Assembly (NCBI RefSeq): GCF_034092465.1
Contig: NZ_CP139303.1
Span: 186,001 to 250,000, forward strand
Direction of reading: 5' to 3'
Length of the DNA stretch: 64,000 nucleotides
Origin: Prochlorococcus sp. MIT 1223
Lineage (GTDB): Bacteria > Cyanobacteriota > Cyanobacteriia > PCC-6307 > Cyanobiaceae
Within the stretch, counting starts at the first letter, position 1; every line of letters begins with the position of its first letter. Shown here one piece after another: positions 1 through 10,520 of the stretch. Both the position numbers and the translations under genes were made by a program. A model generated the notes under the pieces. The model ran no database searches and was not told the origin of the DNA. It saw only the letters and a program-made list of their open reading frames with translations.

Positions 1-561
1 GAAAAAGCAATTCAATGGTTAAGACAAAAAGGCATAGCTAGCGCTGAAAAGAAATCTGGTAGAGTTGCCGCTGAAGGAGCAGTTGGAAGTTACATTCATA
101 CAGGCTCTAGAGTAGGAGTTTTGCTTGAGTTGAATTGTGAGACTGATTTTGTTGCTCGCGGAGAAAAATTTCAAGGTCTTTTGAAGGATCTGGCTATGCA
201 AGTAGCAGCTTGCCCTAATGTTGAATATGTAAGCGTTGATGATATACCAGATGATATAGCTGATAAAGAAAAATCAATAGAAATGGGGAGAGATGACCTG
301 TCTGGCAAGCCAGAGCAAATTAAGGAAAAGATTGTTGAGGGCAGAATTGGGAAAAGATTAAAAGAACTTGCATTATTAGAACAGCCTTTTATCCGAGATA
401 GCTCTTCAAGTGTTGGCGAACTTGTTAAAGAAGTAGCAGGTCAAATAGGAGAGAATATTAAAGTTCGTCGTTTTACTAGATATACTTTAGGAGAGGGTAT
501 TGATGTCGAAGAGGCAGACTTTGCATCAGAAGTGGCATCTATGACTGATATTAAAAATTGA
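1..561 (+). CDS. tsf: Translation elongation factor Ts, C-terminal part (5' end outside window)
   Basis: EF-Ts is the nucleotide-exchange factor that recycles EF-Tu-GDP during translation. The reading frame is open from base 1; 186 residues are visible and about the first 30 lie upstream of the window. The visible part starts in the N-terminal helical domain ([11 protein letters not shown], then GRVAAEG) and continues into the EF-Tu-contacting core with [10 protein letters not shown], which holds the conserved TDFV contact motif. The C-terminal coiled-coil and dimer regions follow. The stop codon overlaps the TTG start of the next gene. The assignment is by family recognition and is firm. Confidence 0.96.
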   Translation, partial: EKAIQWLRQKGIASAEKKSGRVAAEGAVGSYIHTGSRVGVLLELNCETDFVARGEKFQGLLKDLAMQVAACPNVEYVSVDDIPDDIADKEKSIEMGRDDLSGKPEQIKEKIVEGRIGKRLKELALLEQPFIRDSSSSVGELVKEVAGQIGENIKVRRFTRYTLGEGIDVEEADFASEVASMTDIKN

Positions 562-1796
562 ATTTACCAAAAGATAATTCTTCAAAATATAAACCTGAGA
601 AGCAGCTTGAGCTTTTAAGACTGCAGTGTAAAGAACTGTCTCCAGAACTATATAAACTTAATGCTTTATATCTTAAATTAATTCGTTCAATTTTACCTAA
701 TGCGGTGCGCCAGTCAGTTTTCTTGCTTATAACTGATCAAGGTAAATATCAAATGGAATCTTCAACCTTAAACTCTAAAAATGTATATTTGAATAAAATT
801 GATACACTTATCTCAAGCAATCTATCATTATTGACAATTGAGCATTTAATGAATGTTTCAGAAGAATTAGAAAAAGAGAATGAAGAAAAAATCAAGCAAA
901 ATCAAAAGGCAATTCTATCTGAATTTGATCTAAATAATGTTTCATCTAATGCTAGCTCTAGGACCATTTCTGAATCGATAGAAATACCTTCTAACCCTCC
1001 CCTTGAATTTCCAGAAAGGATATACGAGTCATTTTTTAAAAATGATCTTCAGATAGAAGAGAATGTTTCATTTCCTAATTTAAAAAATAATACTCATAAA
1101 TTAAGTTCTGAATTAGACAGAAGAAAAGAATCTTCCAAGAATGAAGGGCAATTCAAAATTAAACGTTTAAATGATAATAATGGCCTGGCTGGTTTGAGGA
1201 GAATCTTTCAGATAGCTGGAGATACCATGCTCTTTAAAAAAAATAATGATCAAAATAATGAAAGTAGAAGAATAGAGGAAGTTAATAATGGAAATGATTC
1301 AATAACAGAATCACCAACAGCCAAAGCTGGATTTTTACCTGAAGATCCTTATGAGCTTTATAAATGGATGAATTCATTGGAGTTATCTTTGATTAGAATT
1401 CTTAGAGATTTATCAAATTCAATAAATATAGAGCTGCTATCTGGTGGGTTTATAAATAATTTAATACCTGTCAGTATTCTCGATTCAGCGGTTGCTGGGC
1501 AGATTCATTCGCAAAACGCCCCATCTAATTTATTAAGGATATATGTTCCGATTAATAGTGCTCTTTCTGATCAAGCTATAGATATTACTTGTGTTTTGAT
1601 ACGGCCTTCTGAGCTTGAATTTGACAATCACAGACTAAGAAAATGTAAGTCCTTGCTTAATCAACAAAGGCACCTTTTACTCAAAATGATAAAACAGCAT
1701 AGCCATTGGCAAAATCGCTTGCTGGCTAATGAAGTAAGTCAACAATGGTTGAAGAAACCCCTAAATTCCAACAATCCAACCACAACAAAGGGCTGA
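558..1796 (+). CDS. Conserved cyanobacterial protein of unknown function between tsf and recG
   Basis: A 412-residue protein that I do not recognise by function. It starts with TTG, overlapping the tsf stop by 4 bases (TTGA), which suggests translational coupling. The N-terminal ~110 residues and the C-terminal ~150 residues look folded. The middle (roughly residues 120-260) is rich in Asn, Ser, Glu and Lys and looks like a flexible linker. The C-terminal part has a hydrophobic stretch (about 286-340) followed by a basic helical end. There is no signal peptide or membrane segment. Its last 52 bases overlap the start of recG in another frame. Position suggests co-transcription with tsf and recG but gives no role. 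Confidence 0.8.
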   Translation: MNLPKDNSSKYKPEKQLELLRLQCKELSPELYKLNALYLKLIRSILPNAVRQSVFLLITDQGKYQMESSTLNSKNVYLNKIDTLISSNLSLLTIEHLMNVSEELEKENEEKIKQNQKAILSEFDLNNVSSNASSRTISESIEIPSNPPLEFPERIYESFFKNDLQIEENVSFPNLKNNTHKLSSELDRRKESSKNEGQFKIKRLNDNNGLAGLRRIFQIAGDTMLFKKNNDQNNESRRIEEVNNGNDSITESPTAKAGFLPEDPYELYKWMNSLELSLIRILRDLSNSINIELLSGGFINNLIPVSILDSAVAGQIHSQNAPSNLLRIYVPINSALSDQAIDITCVLIRPSELEFDNHRLRKCKSLLNQQRHLLLKMIKQHSHWQNRLLANEVSQQWLKKPLNSNNPTTTKG

Positions 1797-4282
1797 CTGA
1801 TAAAGAGGTCGGATTATTTCAAGCATGGACTCGTCTACTTCAAAAGGCTTTGACCTTAGAGGTTGAAAATGATTTCAAAAATCTTCAAGGTAGAAATGAA
1901 TTATTCAATGCGTTTATTTCAAGGCAATTAAAAGCTTTCCCTGCATTTTTGTCAAAAGACTCTATTGCGCGATTACAAGAATTTGAAAAAGGATTCAATG
2001 GCTACCCATCTTTGCCAGAACCTCGGAAACGTAGACTAGTCATTGACTTAAGACATCAACTCCATAGGTTGTTAAAAAAATATGACTATGAGCCAAAGAC
2101 TACTTCTATTAACTTAAAAATAAGGAATCCACACTCGTTTGAAAAGAATGTAAGCAATACTCCTGAGAACGTACTAAATCTAGACAGTGAAATAATAGAT
2201 ATTCATGGAATCGGTGAGAAACGAGCACAAAAACTTTGTGCATTAGGTCTTTATCTTGTTAGAGATATTTTTCTTCATTATCCAAGGGATTATGTCGATT
2301 ATTCATCTCTTCGTAAAATTCGAGAATTAGAGGTTGGTGATACTGCAACAATCGTTGCCACTGTAAGAAAATGCAATTCTTTCGTGAGTCCACGTAATAA
2401 GAACCTCTCAATACTTGATATACAGCTTCAAGATATTTCTGGACGTATAAAAGTCACACGGTTTTTTGCAGGTCGTCGATTCAGTAATAGAAGTTATTTG
2501 AAATCTCAGGAACAGTTATATCCTGTCGGCTCTAGAGTTGCTGTAAGTGGCTTAGTAAAAGAGGGTCCCTATGGAAAAAGCTTTAATGATCCTATTATAG
2601 AGGTCTTAGAAAGTACTTCTTCTGAAATTAAATCAAAGACAATTGGACGTTTAATTCCTATCTATTCATTATCAGAAGGGATTACTTCTGAATATTTTCG
2701 TGAAATTATTTATAAGATTTTACCCTTATCCAATTCTTGGATTGATCCTGTTCCGAGTGAAATAATTAGATCAATTTCATTGCCGATTAAGTCCAAAGCA
2801 TTAATTGATATACATTGTCCTACAGATCAGGAGGCACTTGACAAAGCTAGAAGAAGACTTGTATTTGATGAATTTTTTGCTTTGCAACTTAGTTTGTTAC
2901 TTAGACGTTCAAAATTAAAAAATCGGCCGTCTCCGTATTTACCTGCAACATGTTCGAGAGACGGTTTGCCTTCCCTTTTTCTTAACTCATTGCCCTTTGC
3001 TTTAACTAAGTCTCAGCAAAGAGTTCTGGTTGATATCGAGCGAGATTTAAGTAAATTCGAACCTATGTCTCGGCTTTTGCAAGGCGATGTAGGTAGCGGT
3101 AAAACGATTGTTGCCGTAGCAGCATTATTAAGAGTTATACAGGGTGGATGTCAAGGAGCATTAATGGCTCCTACCGAAGTCCTAGCGGAACAACATTATA
3201 GAAACTTATGCAAATGGCTACCTCAATTACATGTAAATGTAGAACTCTTAACTGGATCAACTACTCGTAAACATCGCCGTCAAATATTGGATGATTTGGC
3301 AGCAGGAACTTTACAGTTACTCGTAGGTACACATGCACTGTTAGAAGACCCTGTTACGTTCGCAAGATTAGGACTTGTTGTTGTAGATGAACAACATCGC
3401 TTTGGTGTACGACAGCGCAATCTATTATTAGATAAGGGATTGCAGCCACATCTCTTAACTATGACTGCGACCCCGATACCAAGAACTTTAGCCCTTTCCC
3501 TTCATGGTGACCTTGATGTAAGTCAAATAGATGAATTACCTCCAGGTCGAACCCCTGTTGATACTCAATTATATTCGCGAGGAGAAATTGACGATGTCTA
3601 TAAGTTAATCAGAAATGAGGTAACACTTGGGCATCAGGCATATGTTGTTTTACCTTTAGTTGATGACTCTCAAAAGTTACAATTACGTTCGGCTATTAAA
3701 GTTCACGAGGAATTAGAAAAAGATATTTTCCCTGATCTTCAAGTCGGACTACTACACGGAAGAATGTCAGGTAGTGATAAGCAAGAGATTATCAGGAAAT
3801 TTATCTCTAGGGAGTTTGATATACTTGTCTCTACGACTGTTGTCGAAGTTGGTGTAGACATTCCTAATGCAACTGTAATGGTAATAGACAATGCTGATCG
3901 GTTTGGTCTATCTCAATTGCATCAATTAAGAGGACGTGTTGGTCGTGGAGCCTCAAAATCTTTTTGTTTACTTATTTATGATGGAAAACAACAGAGTTCT
4001 AAGCATAGGCTTGAAGTTCTAGTAAGTTCAAATGATGGGTTTGAAATTTCTGAAATTGATTTAAGATTAAGAGGGCCTGGTCAGGTACTAGGAACAAAGC
4101 AATCAGGGCTTCCTGATTTTGCTCTGGCGAGTTTAATTACTGATGCTGATATTCTTGAATTAGCTCGTCAGAAAGCAACGGACTTATTAGTAATAGATCC
4201 TGAATTAAGAAAGCACGCTTTTCTGAGTTCTTGGATTAAGAATCAATTTCATGTCTCAAGTATTAACTCACACTTGAATTAA
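1745..4282 (+). CDS. recG: ATP-dependent DNA helicase RecG
   Basis: RecG is a double-stranded DNA translocase that regresses stalled replication forks and processes branched DNA. The 845-residue protein has a helix-hairpin-helix-like segment (GIGEKRAQKLCALGL, about 156-170), an OB-fold wedge domain (about 190-290), then superfamily 2 motor domains: Walker A GDVGSGKT at 447-454, DEQH at 548-551, TATPIPRTLALS (motif III), and motifs V and VI in VVEVGVDIPNAT and QLRGRVGRG. The ~100-residue N-terminal extension is longer than in E. coli RecG, as is common in cyanobacteria. The ATG chosen lies inside the upstream gene; a later start would shorten only the extension. Confidence 0.96.
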   Translation: MVEETPKFQQSNHNKGLTDKEVGLFQAWTRLLQKALTLEVENDFKNLQGRNELFNAFISRQLKAFPAFLSKDSIARLQEFEKGFNGYPSLPEPRKRRLVIDLRHQLHRLLKKYDYEPKTTSINLKIRNPHSFEKNVSNTPENVLNLDSEIIDIHGIGEKRAQKLCALGLYLVRDIFLHYPRDYVDYSSLRKIRELEVGDTATIVATVRKCNSFVSPRNKNLSILDIQLQDISGRIKVTRFFAGRRFSNRSYLKSQEQLYPVGSRVAVSGLVKEGPYGKSFNDPIIEVLESTSSEIKSKTIGRLIPIYSLSEGITSEYFREIIYKILPLSNSWIDPVPSEIIRSISLPIKSKALIDIHCPTDQEALDKARRRLVFDEFFALQLSLLLRRSKLKNRPSPYLPATCSRDGLPSLFLNSLPFALTKSQQRVLVDIERDLSKFEPMSRLLQGDVGSGKTIVAVAALLRVIQGGCQGALMAPTEVLAEQHYRNLCKWLPQLHVNVELLTGSTTRKHRRQILDDLAAGTLQLLVGTHALLEDPVTFARLGLVVVDEQHRFGVRQRNLLLDKGLQPHLLTMTATPIPRTLALSLHGDLDVSQIDELPPGRTPVDTQLYSRGEIDDVYKLIRNEVTLGHQAYVVLPLVDDSQKLQLRSAIKVHEELEKDIFPDLQVGLLHGRMSGSDKQEIIRKFISREFDILVSTTVVEVGVDIPNATVMVIDNADRFGLSQLHQLRGRVGRGASKSFCLLIYDGKQQSSKHRLEVLVSSNDGFEISEIDLRLRGPGQVLGTKQSGLPDFALASLITDADILELARQKATDLLVIDPELRKHAFLSSWIKNQFHVSSINSHLN

Positions 4283-4303
4283 GAATGATTCCTTAACACT
4301 CTT

Positions 4304-5032
4304 ATGAGACCTTGGCACAAAAAGAGGATTCTAGAAAGCAAGGAACGGTTGATTCCCTTGCCTTCAAAAATTCATAAAATCAAACCGCATCCTTATATGT
4401 CTCTTGGCGCCCCTTATGGTAATGGTATAGACCCTTGGCGTTTAAGAGTTGAAGTAATTAGAAGATTGCTCTTAGCTGAAGAATATCTACGGTTAGAACA
4501 TTCACAGCTAAGAGTTGCGGTATTTGATGCATGGAGGCCAATATCAGTTCAAGAATTTATGATTGATTATTCTATTAATGAACAATGCAGATTACGAGGA
4601 GTGAATCCTCATAAGAGTTTAGATAACTCAGACTACCAACAGATTGTTAAAGATGTGAGTAAATTTTGGGCACCACCAAGCTTAGATCTCAACATGCCTC
4701 CTCCTCACAGTACCGGTGGTGCTGTTGATTTAACCCTTATTGATCTTGAGGGAAAACTTTTAGATATGGGGGGAGATATTGACGAAATTGGACCTGTTTC
4801 CTCACCTGAATATTATGGTAAAAACGTAATTCCGTATAAAACTAATGACTCTTCACTTTTTCATCAGAGAAGAAGCCTTCTTTCACATGTTATGAAGCAA
4901 GCTGGCTTCGTTCAACATCCAAATGAATGGTGGCATTTCAGTTATGGAGATCAATTGTGGGCTTGGACCAAAAATTTCCCTAATGCTATTTATGGTGTTT
5001 GCTCTGGAGAGAGTAAATCTTTTATGGCTTGA
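4304..5032 (+). CDS. D-alanyl-D-alanine dipeptidase, VanX/DdpX-like (peptidase M15D)
   Basis: A zinc dipeptidase expected to split D-Ala-D-Ala, used in peptidoglycan turnover rather than vancomycin resistance here. In the 242-residue protein the M15D residues are all present: Arg78 in DAWRP, zinc ligands His135 and Asp142 in HSTGGAVDL, catalytic Glu208 and ligand His211 in NEWWH. The spacing matches VanX (H-x6-D and E-x2-H). No signal peptide is seen, so a cytoplasmic site is likely. Its last 43 bases overlap the end of sir on the opposite strand. A second M15-family enzyme (VanY-like) lies about 5.5 kb downstream. Confidence 0.88.
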   Translation: MRPWHKKRILESKERLIPLPSKIHKIKPHPYMSLGAPYGNGIDPWRLRVEVIRRLLLAEEYLRLEHSQLRVAVFDAWRPISVQEFMIDYSINEQCRLRGVNPHKSLDNSDYQQIVKDVSKFWAPPSLDLNMPPPHSTGGAVDLTLIDLEGKLLDMGGDIDEIGPVSSPEYYGKNVIPYKTNDSSLFHQRRSLLSHVMKQAGFVQHPNEWWHFSYGDQLWAWTKNFPNAIYGVCSGESKSFMA

Positions 5033-6771
5033 TCATCTAAATTGTCTATATGGTCACCAAAACTTATATACCTCGACCTAGTTTTCCAGCTTAAGAATAA
5101 TGGTTCTAGAACCTTCTCCAGATTATCTATGTGCACACGTTGTATAAATGGTTTAGCGAGTCTTTGTAGATTTCTACTCCCTCCAAGCCATAGTTGATAT
5201 TGATCCTTTCCACTACCAACAAGGGCCAGTTCGGCCATGTAAGGACGAGCACATCCATTGGGACATCCAGTCATCCTTATTAGAATTGGTTTTGATATGG
5301 ATAGAGCTTGTAGCTGCAAATAAATTCTATTTAGTATCTCAGGAAATGTCCTTTCAGCCTCAGTTAGAGCTAGACCACATAAGGGAAGAGCTGGACAAGC
5401 TAATCCATGTCTTTGAAGTGGATTTGGATCTGAGGGTGTTCCAAATCCAATCTGTGTTAATTGATTCTTAACACTAGCTTTTTGATGACTGCCAATATTA
5501 CATAGGAGAATATCCTGATTTGGAGTGAGTCGGATCTCAAGTTTATATCTATCAACTATTGCCCTTAATCCATCCTTAATAGCCCCTGATAATCTTCCTG
5601 ACAGGAGAGGGAGGCCTACGAACCATAAGCCTTTGGATTGCTGATGCCAACCAAGGTAATCTTCTAGTTTCATCTTAGGCTCAAGCTTTAAAGGCTCAAT
5701 TGGCTTGGAAAAATATTTGGTTTTAAGTTCATTCACAAACCATTCTAGTCCCATGTCGTTAAGTACATATTTCATACGGGCTAGTCTCCTTGTCTTACGA
5801 TTTCCATAATCACGTTGGAGAGCAAGAATTGCTTGTACTAAATCAAAAATATCTTCGCCTTTAACGTATCCAAGAGGATCGGCGATACGCGCAAATGTTT
5901 CATCAAGGTTATGAGTTCTTCCCATACCTCCCCCTACGTAGACATTGCATCCTTTCAATTTGCCGTTTGCCTTGGTAAAAACAACTAATCCAATGTCATG
6001 AGTAAGAAGATCTACAGAATTGTCACCAGGAGCTGTAACTGCACATTTAAATTTTCTAGGTAAATATGTTTTCCCATAAAGAGGTTCATTTTTATCCCCA
6101 CTAAAAAGACCATTTATACGCTGTCTTCCCCTTGCCTTCTGAACATCTTTAGATGGCTTAATCATGTAGCTAAGATCGCCATCCACCCATAGGTCAAGAT
6201 ATGTCCCCTCTGCGGTGACTGGGCTTAGTAAGTCTGCAATATCATTTGCTAAAGACCTAACTGCAGGGTATGAGCCATTCTCAAATGGCGCAGCTGGTGC
6301 CATTACATTTCTATTGATATCCCCACAAGCGGCTAAGGTTGAGCCCATTGATTTAATTATTGTTCCAATAACTTCTTTTAAATTTTCTTTGCGAATGCCA
6401 TGCATTTGAAATGCTTGTCTTGTTGTCGCTCTGAGTGTTCCATTGCCTAATTCATTAGACAGATTATCTAAAGCAACAAATAAGTCTGGATGAATTTTGC
6501 CCCCTGGACTCCTTAATCTCAACATCAGCTGCCAATCTTTCCCCTTGGTTTCCCTATTATCTTGTTGATAGCTTCCGTGAAACTTTAATAATTGAACTGC
6601 ATCATTTGTGAAATGATCTGCATCATTTTTAAGTTCTTTTAATAGTGGGTGTTCCAAATATTTACTTTCAGCCTTAAAATCTTCAAATTTAATTTTCTCA
6701 GCACCATTAGCTATGCATGGCACATCTCTTTTAGATTCTTTTTTGATCGACCTATGCGCTTCTTCTGTCAC
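4990..6771 (-). CDS. sir: Sulfite reductase, ferredoxin-dependent
   Basis: Reduces sulfite to sulfide with six electrons from ferredoxin, the final reduction step of assimilatory sulfate use. The 593-residue protein has the tandem sulfite/nitrite reductase layout. The four cysteines holding the coupled [4Fe-4S]-siroheme are Cys459 and Cys465 (C-x5-C) and Cys503 and Cys507 (C-x3-C, in TGCPNGCARP). TRQAFQMHGI near residue 117 is a typical ferredoxin-SiR motif, which favours SiR over nitrite reductase. The start is GTG. The 3' end overlaps the dipeptidase gene tail to tail; the 5' end faces glyS across a 95-base divergent gap. Confidence 0.95.
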   Translation of the reverse strand: MTEEAHRSIKKESKRDVPCIANGAEKIKFEDFKAESKYLEHPLLKELKNDADHFTNDAVQLLKFHGSYQQDNRETKGKDWQLMLRLRSPGGKIHPDLFVALDNLSNELGNGTLRATTRQAFQMHGIRKENLKEVIGTIIKSMGSTLAACGDINRNVMAPAAPFENGSYPAVRSLANDIADLLSPVTAEGTYLDLWVDGDLSYMIKPSKDVQKARGRQRINGLFSGDKNEPLYGKTYLPRKFKCAVTAPGDNSVDLLTHDIGLVVFTKANGKLKGCNVYVGGGMGRTHNLDETFARIADPLGYVKGEDIFDLVQAILALQRDYGNRKTRRLARMKYVLNDMGLEWFVNELKTKYFSKPIEPLKLEPKMKLEDYLGWHQQSKGLWFVGLPLLSGRLSGAIKDGLRAIVDRYKLEIRLTPNQDILLCNIGSHQKASVKNQLTQIGFGTPSDPNPLQRHGLACPALPLCGLALTEAERTFPEILNRIYLQLQALSISKPILIRMTGCPNGCARPYMAELALVGSGKDQYQLWLGGSRNLQRLAKPFIQRVHIDNLEKVLEPLFLSWKTRSRYISFGDHIDNLDDQAIKDLLSPEQTP

Positions 6772-6866
6772 GGTGTCATATTTTTCCTAACTTACCGTAG
6801 CGAAAAGTACAGTGATTAATTAGGTTGTAAATCAATAAAGTGTGATCTTGCTAATTAATTATTGTT

Positions 6867-9035
6867 GTGCCTAGTTTTCTTCTAGAAATTGGTATTGAAG
6901 AATTACCTGCGGATTTCTCTAGACAGGTGATTCCCCAGTTATCAGAGATGGTAACCATCGATCTTGATAAATTTCGAATAAGCCATGGTCAAGTTCATTG
7001 CACGAGTACACCAAGACGAATTGTATTACTCATAGAAGAAATTTCTAAGTTTGCAAATGACTTTATAGAGGAGAGAAAGGGACCTCCCTTAAGTCAGGCT
7101 TTTCTTAATGGTTCACCCACTCAATCAGCTATAGGTTTTGCTAGAAGCTGTGAGGTTGAAATAGAAGATCTAGAGGTTAGAACTACTAAGAAAGGAGATT
7201 TTGTATTTGCAAAAAAAATAGAGAAAGGAAGACTTATAAATGATTTGTTAATTGAGCTGATACCAAATTGGATTAGCAATATTCAAGGAAGGCGTTTTAT
7301 GAGATGGGGAAGTGGAGAACGAAGGTTTTCTCGTCCTATTCGATGGATTGTTTCATTGCTAGACGATGAACTGATTCCGATCCATCTTGATTCCGCTGAC
7401 CCTGAAGTACATTCAAGTCGTATTACTAGGCCACATAGGCTTGATCAATCTTCATTATCGATTAAATCGGCTAGTGAATATTTTCTTTCTCTTCAAAATG
7501 TTGGCGTAGAAGTTAACCGAGATGAAAGGAAAGCGAAGATTAATCATTTAGTTAGCCAAGCCTCTAAGAAATATAAGGCCTTCCCAGAATTATCGTCCTC
7601 TTTACTGGATGAATTGACAGATCTAGTTGAAACACCATCTCTTATTTGTGGAACGTTTGATAGTTCCTTTTTAACTTTACCGCCTGAAGTTTTAATAACT
7701 GTTATGAGAGTTCATCAAAGGTATATTCCTTTATGTCTTGCCAACACACTTAATGAAAATCCTTTAGCATTACAATCAGAAAATATTTTATTGACTAAAT
7801 TTCTTTGTATTAGTAATGGTTTGTTATCTGCAAAGGATAATATTAAGAAAGGGAACGAAAGAGTTTTAAGGGCTAGGCTTGCTGATGCTAAATTCTTTGT
7901 TGAATCAGATTTTAAAGTAAAAAGTATACAAAGAAATGAGCTTTTGAAGAATGTTTCATTCTCTCAAGGTCTTGGTTCAGTATTTGATCGTGTAGAAAGA
8001 ATACATTGGCTAGTTACTGTATTAGTAGAAGAAGTGATTGGTCCAAAACTAAATATATTTAATATAAAAAGGGCTGCAATGCTTTGTAAACATGACTTGG
8101 TAAGTCAAATGGTTGGTGAGTTCCCAGAATTAGAAGGGATTATTGGTGGTAAATATTTATTGAATGAAGGAGAGTCAAAAGAAGTAGCTTTGGCTGTACT
8201 TGAACATTATTCACCAAGATTTGCTGGAGATGTTGTCCCCAAATCAGACGCTGGATCTATACTTGCTCTTGCAGAAAGATTTGAACTATTATTTAGTATT
8301 TTTTCACAAGGGAAAAGGCCTACTGGATCGTCTGATCCATATGCACTTAGGAGAGCTGGTAATGGAATTATTCAAATATTATTTTCTAGAAATTGGAAAT
8401 TTGATATCAATAAATTCTTGTCAAAATCTATTAATCATTGGATTGCTCTTTTCCCTAAATTCAATATTAATAAAGAACATATCATTAAAGACTTATCAGA
8501 GTTCTTGCGGCAAAGGATCATTAGTCAATTAGAAGATGAAGAACATGATATAGACCTAATACAATCTGTGGTCGGTACGCACCTTGATCTAGAAAGGTTA
8601 CTTTCAGATTTAATTGATACTCGAAGACGAGTTGAATTATTATCAGAAATGAGAAAAGAGGGATCTCTTTCATCTCTGCAGTCTGTTGTTGCAAGAGCTT
8701 CTAGGCTGGCATCTAATAGTAGATTATCCCCTCAAGTATTGAGTCCATTAGATATTATTGATTCCTCTCTATTTGAGAAGACTAGTGAAATGAAAATACT
8801 AGAATTAATAAAAACCTTAGAACCTTTTACTAAAACTCCATCCATCGACTCTTACTCTGATTTAGCTAAAGGATTGGTACAAGGTTCAAAAGCATTAGCT
8901 GAATTTTTTGACGGAGATAATAGTGTTTTAGTTATGTCTGATGATCTTAAAATTAGAGAAAATAGATTGAACCTTCTCGCAATCCTAAAAAATCAAGCAG
9001 CTATTCTTGCGGATTTCAATGAGATAGTCGGCTGA
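6867..9035 (+). CDS. glyS: Glycyl-tRNA synthetase beta subunit
   Basis: Beta chain of the tetrameric bacterial glycyl-tRNA synthetase; it recognises tRNA-Gly and carries the anticodon-binding region, while the alpha chain (glyQ, not in this window) makes glycyl-adenylate. At 722 residues it has the usual length. It begins PSFLLEIGIEELPA, the signature start of this family, and contains RFMRWGSGERRFSRPIRWIV and the HD-type region GEFPELEGIIGGKYL. The C-terminal region has the DALRP-type anticodon fold. The start is GTG. It is transcribed divergently from sir and converges on chlP, with 20 bases between the stops. Confidence 0.97.
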   Translation: MPSFLLEIGIEELPADFSRQVIPQLSEMVTIDLDKFRISHGQVHCTSTPRRIVLLIEEISKFANDFIEERKGPPLSQAFLNGSPTQSAIGFARSCEVEIEDLEVRTTKKGDFVFAKKIEKGRLINDLLIELIPNWISNIQGRRFMRWGSGERRFSRPIRWIVSLLDDELIPIHLDSADPEVHSSRITRPHRLDQSSLSIKSASEYFLSLQNVGVEVNRDERKAKINHLVSQASKKYKAFPELSSSLLDELTDLVETPSLICGTFDSSFLTLPPEVLITVMRVHQRYIPLCLANTLNENPLALQSENILLTKFLCISNGLLSAKDNIKKGNERVLRARLADAKFFVESDFKVKSIQRNELLKNVSFSQGLGSVFDRVERIHWLVTVLVEEVIGPKLNIFNIKRAAMLCKHDLVSQMVGEFPELEGIIGGKYLLNEGESKEVALAVLEHYSPRFAGDVVPKSDAGSILALAERFELLFSIFSQGKRPTGSSDPYALRRAGNGIIQILFSRNWKFDINKFLSKSINHWIALFPKFNINKEHIIKDLSEFLRQRIISQLEDEEHDIDLIQSVVGTHLDLERLLSDLIDTRRRVELLSEMRKEGSLSSLQSVVARASRLASNSRLSPQVLSPLDIIDSSLFEKTSEMKILELIKTLEPFTKTPSIDSYSDLAKGLVQGSKALAEFFDGDNSVLVMSDDLKIRENRLNLLAILKNQAAILADFNEIVG

Positions 9036-9055
9036 AAACAGGAATTCTCTTTTCT

Positions 9056-10408
9056 TTAAACTTTCTCTGATGTTTTTTCTTTTTTTGATTCGCTCCCACT
9101 TTTTAATGAGCTGGAAGCAAGCATTGCATTTACCTCTTTTTCATCCCTCACAGCACTTGGTACAGGCTTATAAGTTTTAGGGGCCAACGCTCCGCCTCTT
9201 AAGACTGAGCCTATTGTTAGGAACGTTAGTTTCAATTGCTGTAATGGTTTCATGGCAACAACAGTTTTATATAAATAACTATCGAATGTCATCCTTTGAA
9301 CGTCCATGTCATCACACATTTCTACAAAGGCTTCTCTAGCAGAATCACTTGTATAAAAAATTCTTTGAAGAATATCAAGCACCTTATAGGTTGCACCATA
9401 TTTTTTATCCCATTTACTTAGATACTTTTTAAGGTCTTTTTCTGTTGGAATAACTTTTCCACCTTGACTGGCTTCAACAATTTCCTCAGCACACATTCTT
9501 CCACTTTTGGCTGCAAAGTAAATTCCTTCTCCAGAACTCTTTGTTACATATCCAGCAGCATCTCCAACTAATGCCATTCGTCCTACAACTCGTCTTGGGC
9601 GAGGATGTTCAGGAATTGGATGGGCCTCTATTTTTATTACTTCTCCATTTACAAGCCTTTTCTTTGCCCTTTCTCTTACTCCTGCTTGAAGGCTTTTGAT
9701 CAATGAGCCATTATCTTTCATTGTTCCAGTTCCTGCCGCAACATGATCATATTTTGGGAAAACCCACCCATAGAAATCGGGGGAAACATCAGTTCCTACA
9801 TACATTTCTGCCCTGTCTTCATAATATTTCATTTCTTCAGGTGGAAGCTTTATTCTTTCTTGTATAGCAACTGCATAGTTGTAATCACCTGCATCCATTA
9901 CTTTTGCAACTCTGCTTGTCGCCCCATCAGCACCAACTATTAAGTCAACTTCAAGTTTCTTTGACTCGCCATTGGTGTTTTCTTTTGTGTATTCAGTGTA
10001 AGTAAGTGTATAGGGACCAAGTTTGTTCTTCCCTGTATCTATATGACTAACAAGTCCATTTACTAAGTTTGCGCCTAAATCTGATGCTCTGTTTCTCATA
10101 AATGCATCCATTACCTCTCTTCTACACATCCCTATGTATTCCTTTTCACTGTCCTCGTAAATCTTGTCTAATCTAATATCCACTTCTCTATTTGATGGGG
10201 AAATCATTCTCATATTTCTAACCTTCCTATCAATTATTGATTCGGGAAGGTCAAATTCAGAGACCATGCATAGAGGAATTGCTCCTCCACATGGTTTTGC
10301 ATTGTCTAGTTTCCTTTCAAACAACCATGTTTGAATGCCTGCCTTTGCAAGAATTTCAGCTGCACAGGAACCACTTGGCCCACCACCGATAACTGCTACA
10401 CGCAACAT
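9056..10408 (-). CDS. chlP: Geranylgeranyl reductase ChlP
   Basis: Reduces geranylgeranyl diphosphate, or the geranylgeranyl tail of chlorophyll, to phytyl using NADPH, so it serves chlorophyll, tocopherol and phylloquinone synthesis at the thylakoid. The 450-residue protein starts with an FAD-binding Rossmann motif (VIGGGPSGSCAAEILAKAGI, residues 7-26), then has the PCGGAIP segment, a second flavin motif VGADGATSRVA and the GD motif RMALVGDAAGYVTKSSGEGI typical of ChlP. The last 25 residues are a charged tail. The 112-base gap upstream is a divergent promoter region shared with the VanY-like gene. Confidence 0.97.
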   Translation of the reverse strand: MLRVAVIGGGPSGSCAAEILAKAGIQTWLFERKLDNAKPCGGAIPLCMVSEFDLPESIIDRKVRNMRMISPSNREVDIRLDKIYEDSEKEYIGMCRREVMDAFMRNRASDLGANLVNGLVSHIDTGKNKLGPYTLTYTEYTKENTNGESKKLEVDLIVGADGATSRVAKVMDAGDYNYAVAIQERIKLPPEEMKYYEDRAEMYVGTDVSPDFYGWVFPKYDHVAAGTGTMKDNGSLIKSLQAGVRERAKKRLVNGEVIKIEAHPIPEHPRPRRVVGRMALVGDAAGYVTKSSGEGIYFAAKSGRMCAEEIVEASQGGKVIPTEKDLKKYLSKWDKKYGATYKVLDILQRIFYTSDSAREAFVEMCDDMDVQRMTFDSYLYKTVVAMKPLQQLKLTFLTIGSVLRGGALAPKTYKPVPSAVRDEKEVNAMLASSSLKSGSESKKEKTSEKV

Positions 10409-10520
10409 CTTTAATGACTTAAGTAGATATTCTCTCTTTAAAATTTACATCGCCAAGAGTATAACTTCGCTATGACTTGCATAGGTCGTTACGATCGAAA
10501 CATGTATTTCATTTAATTTT

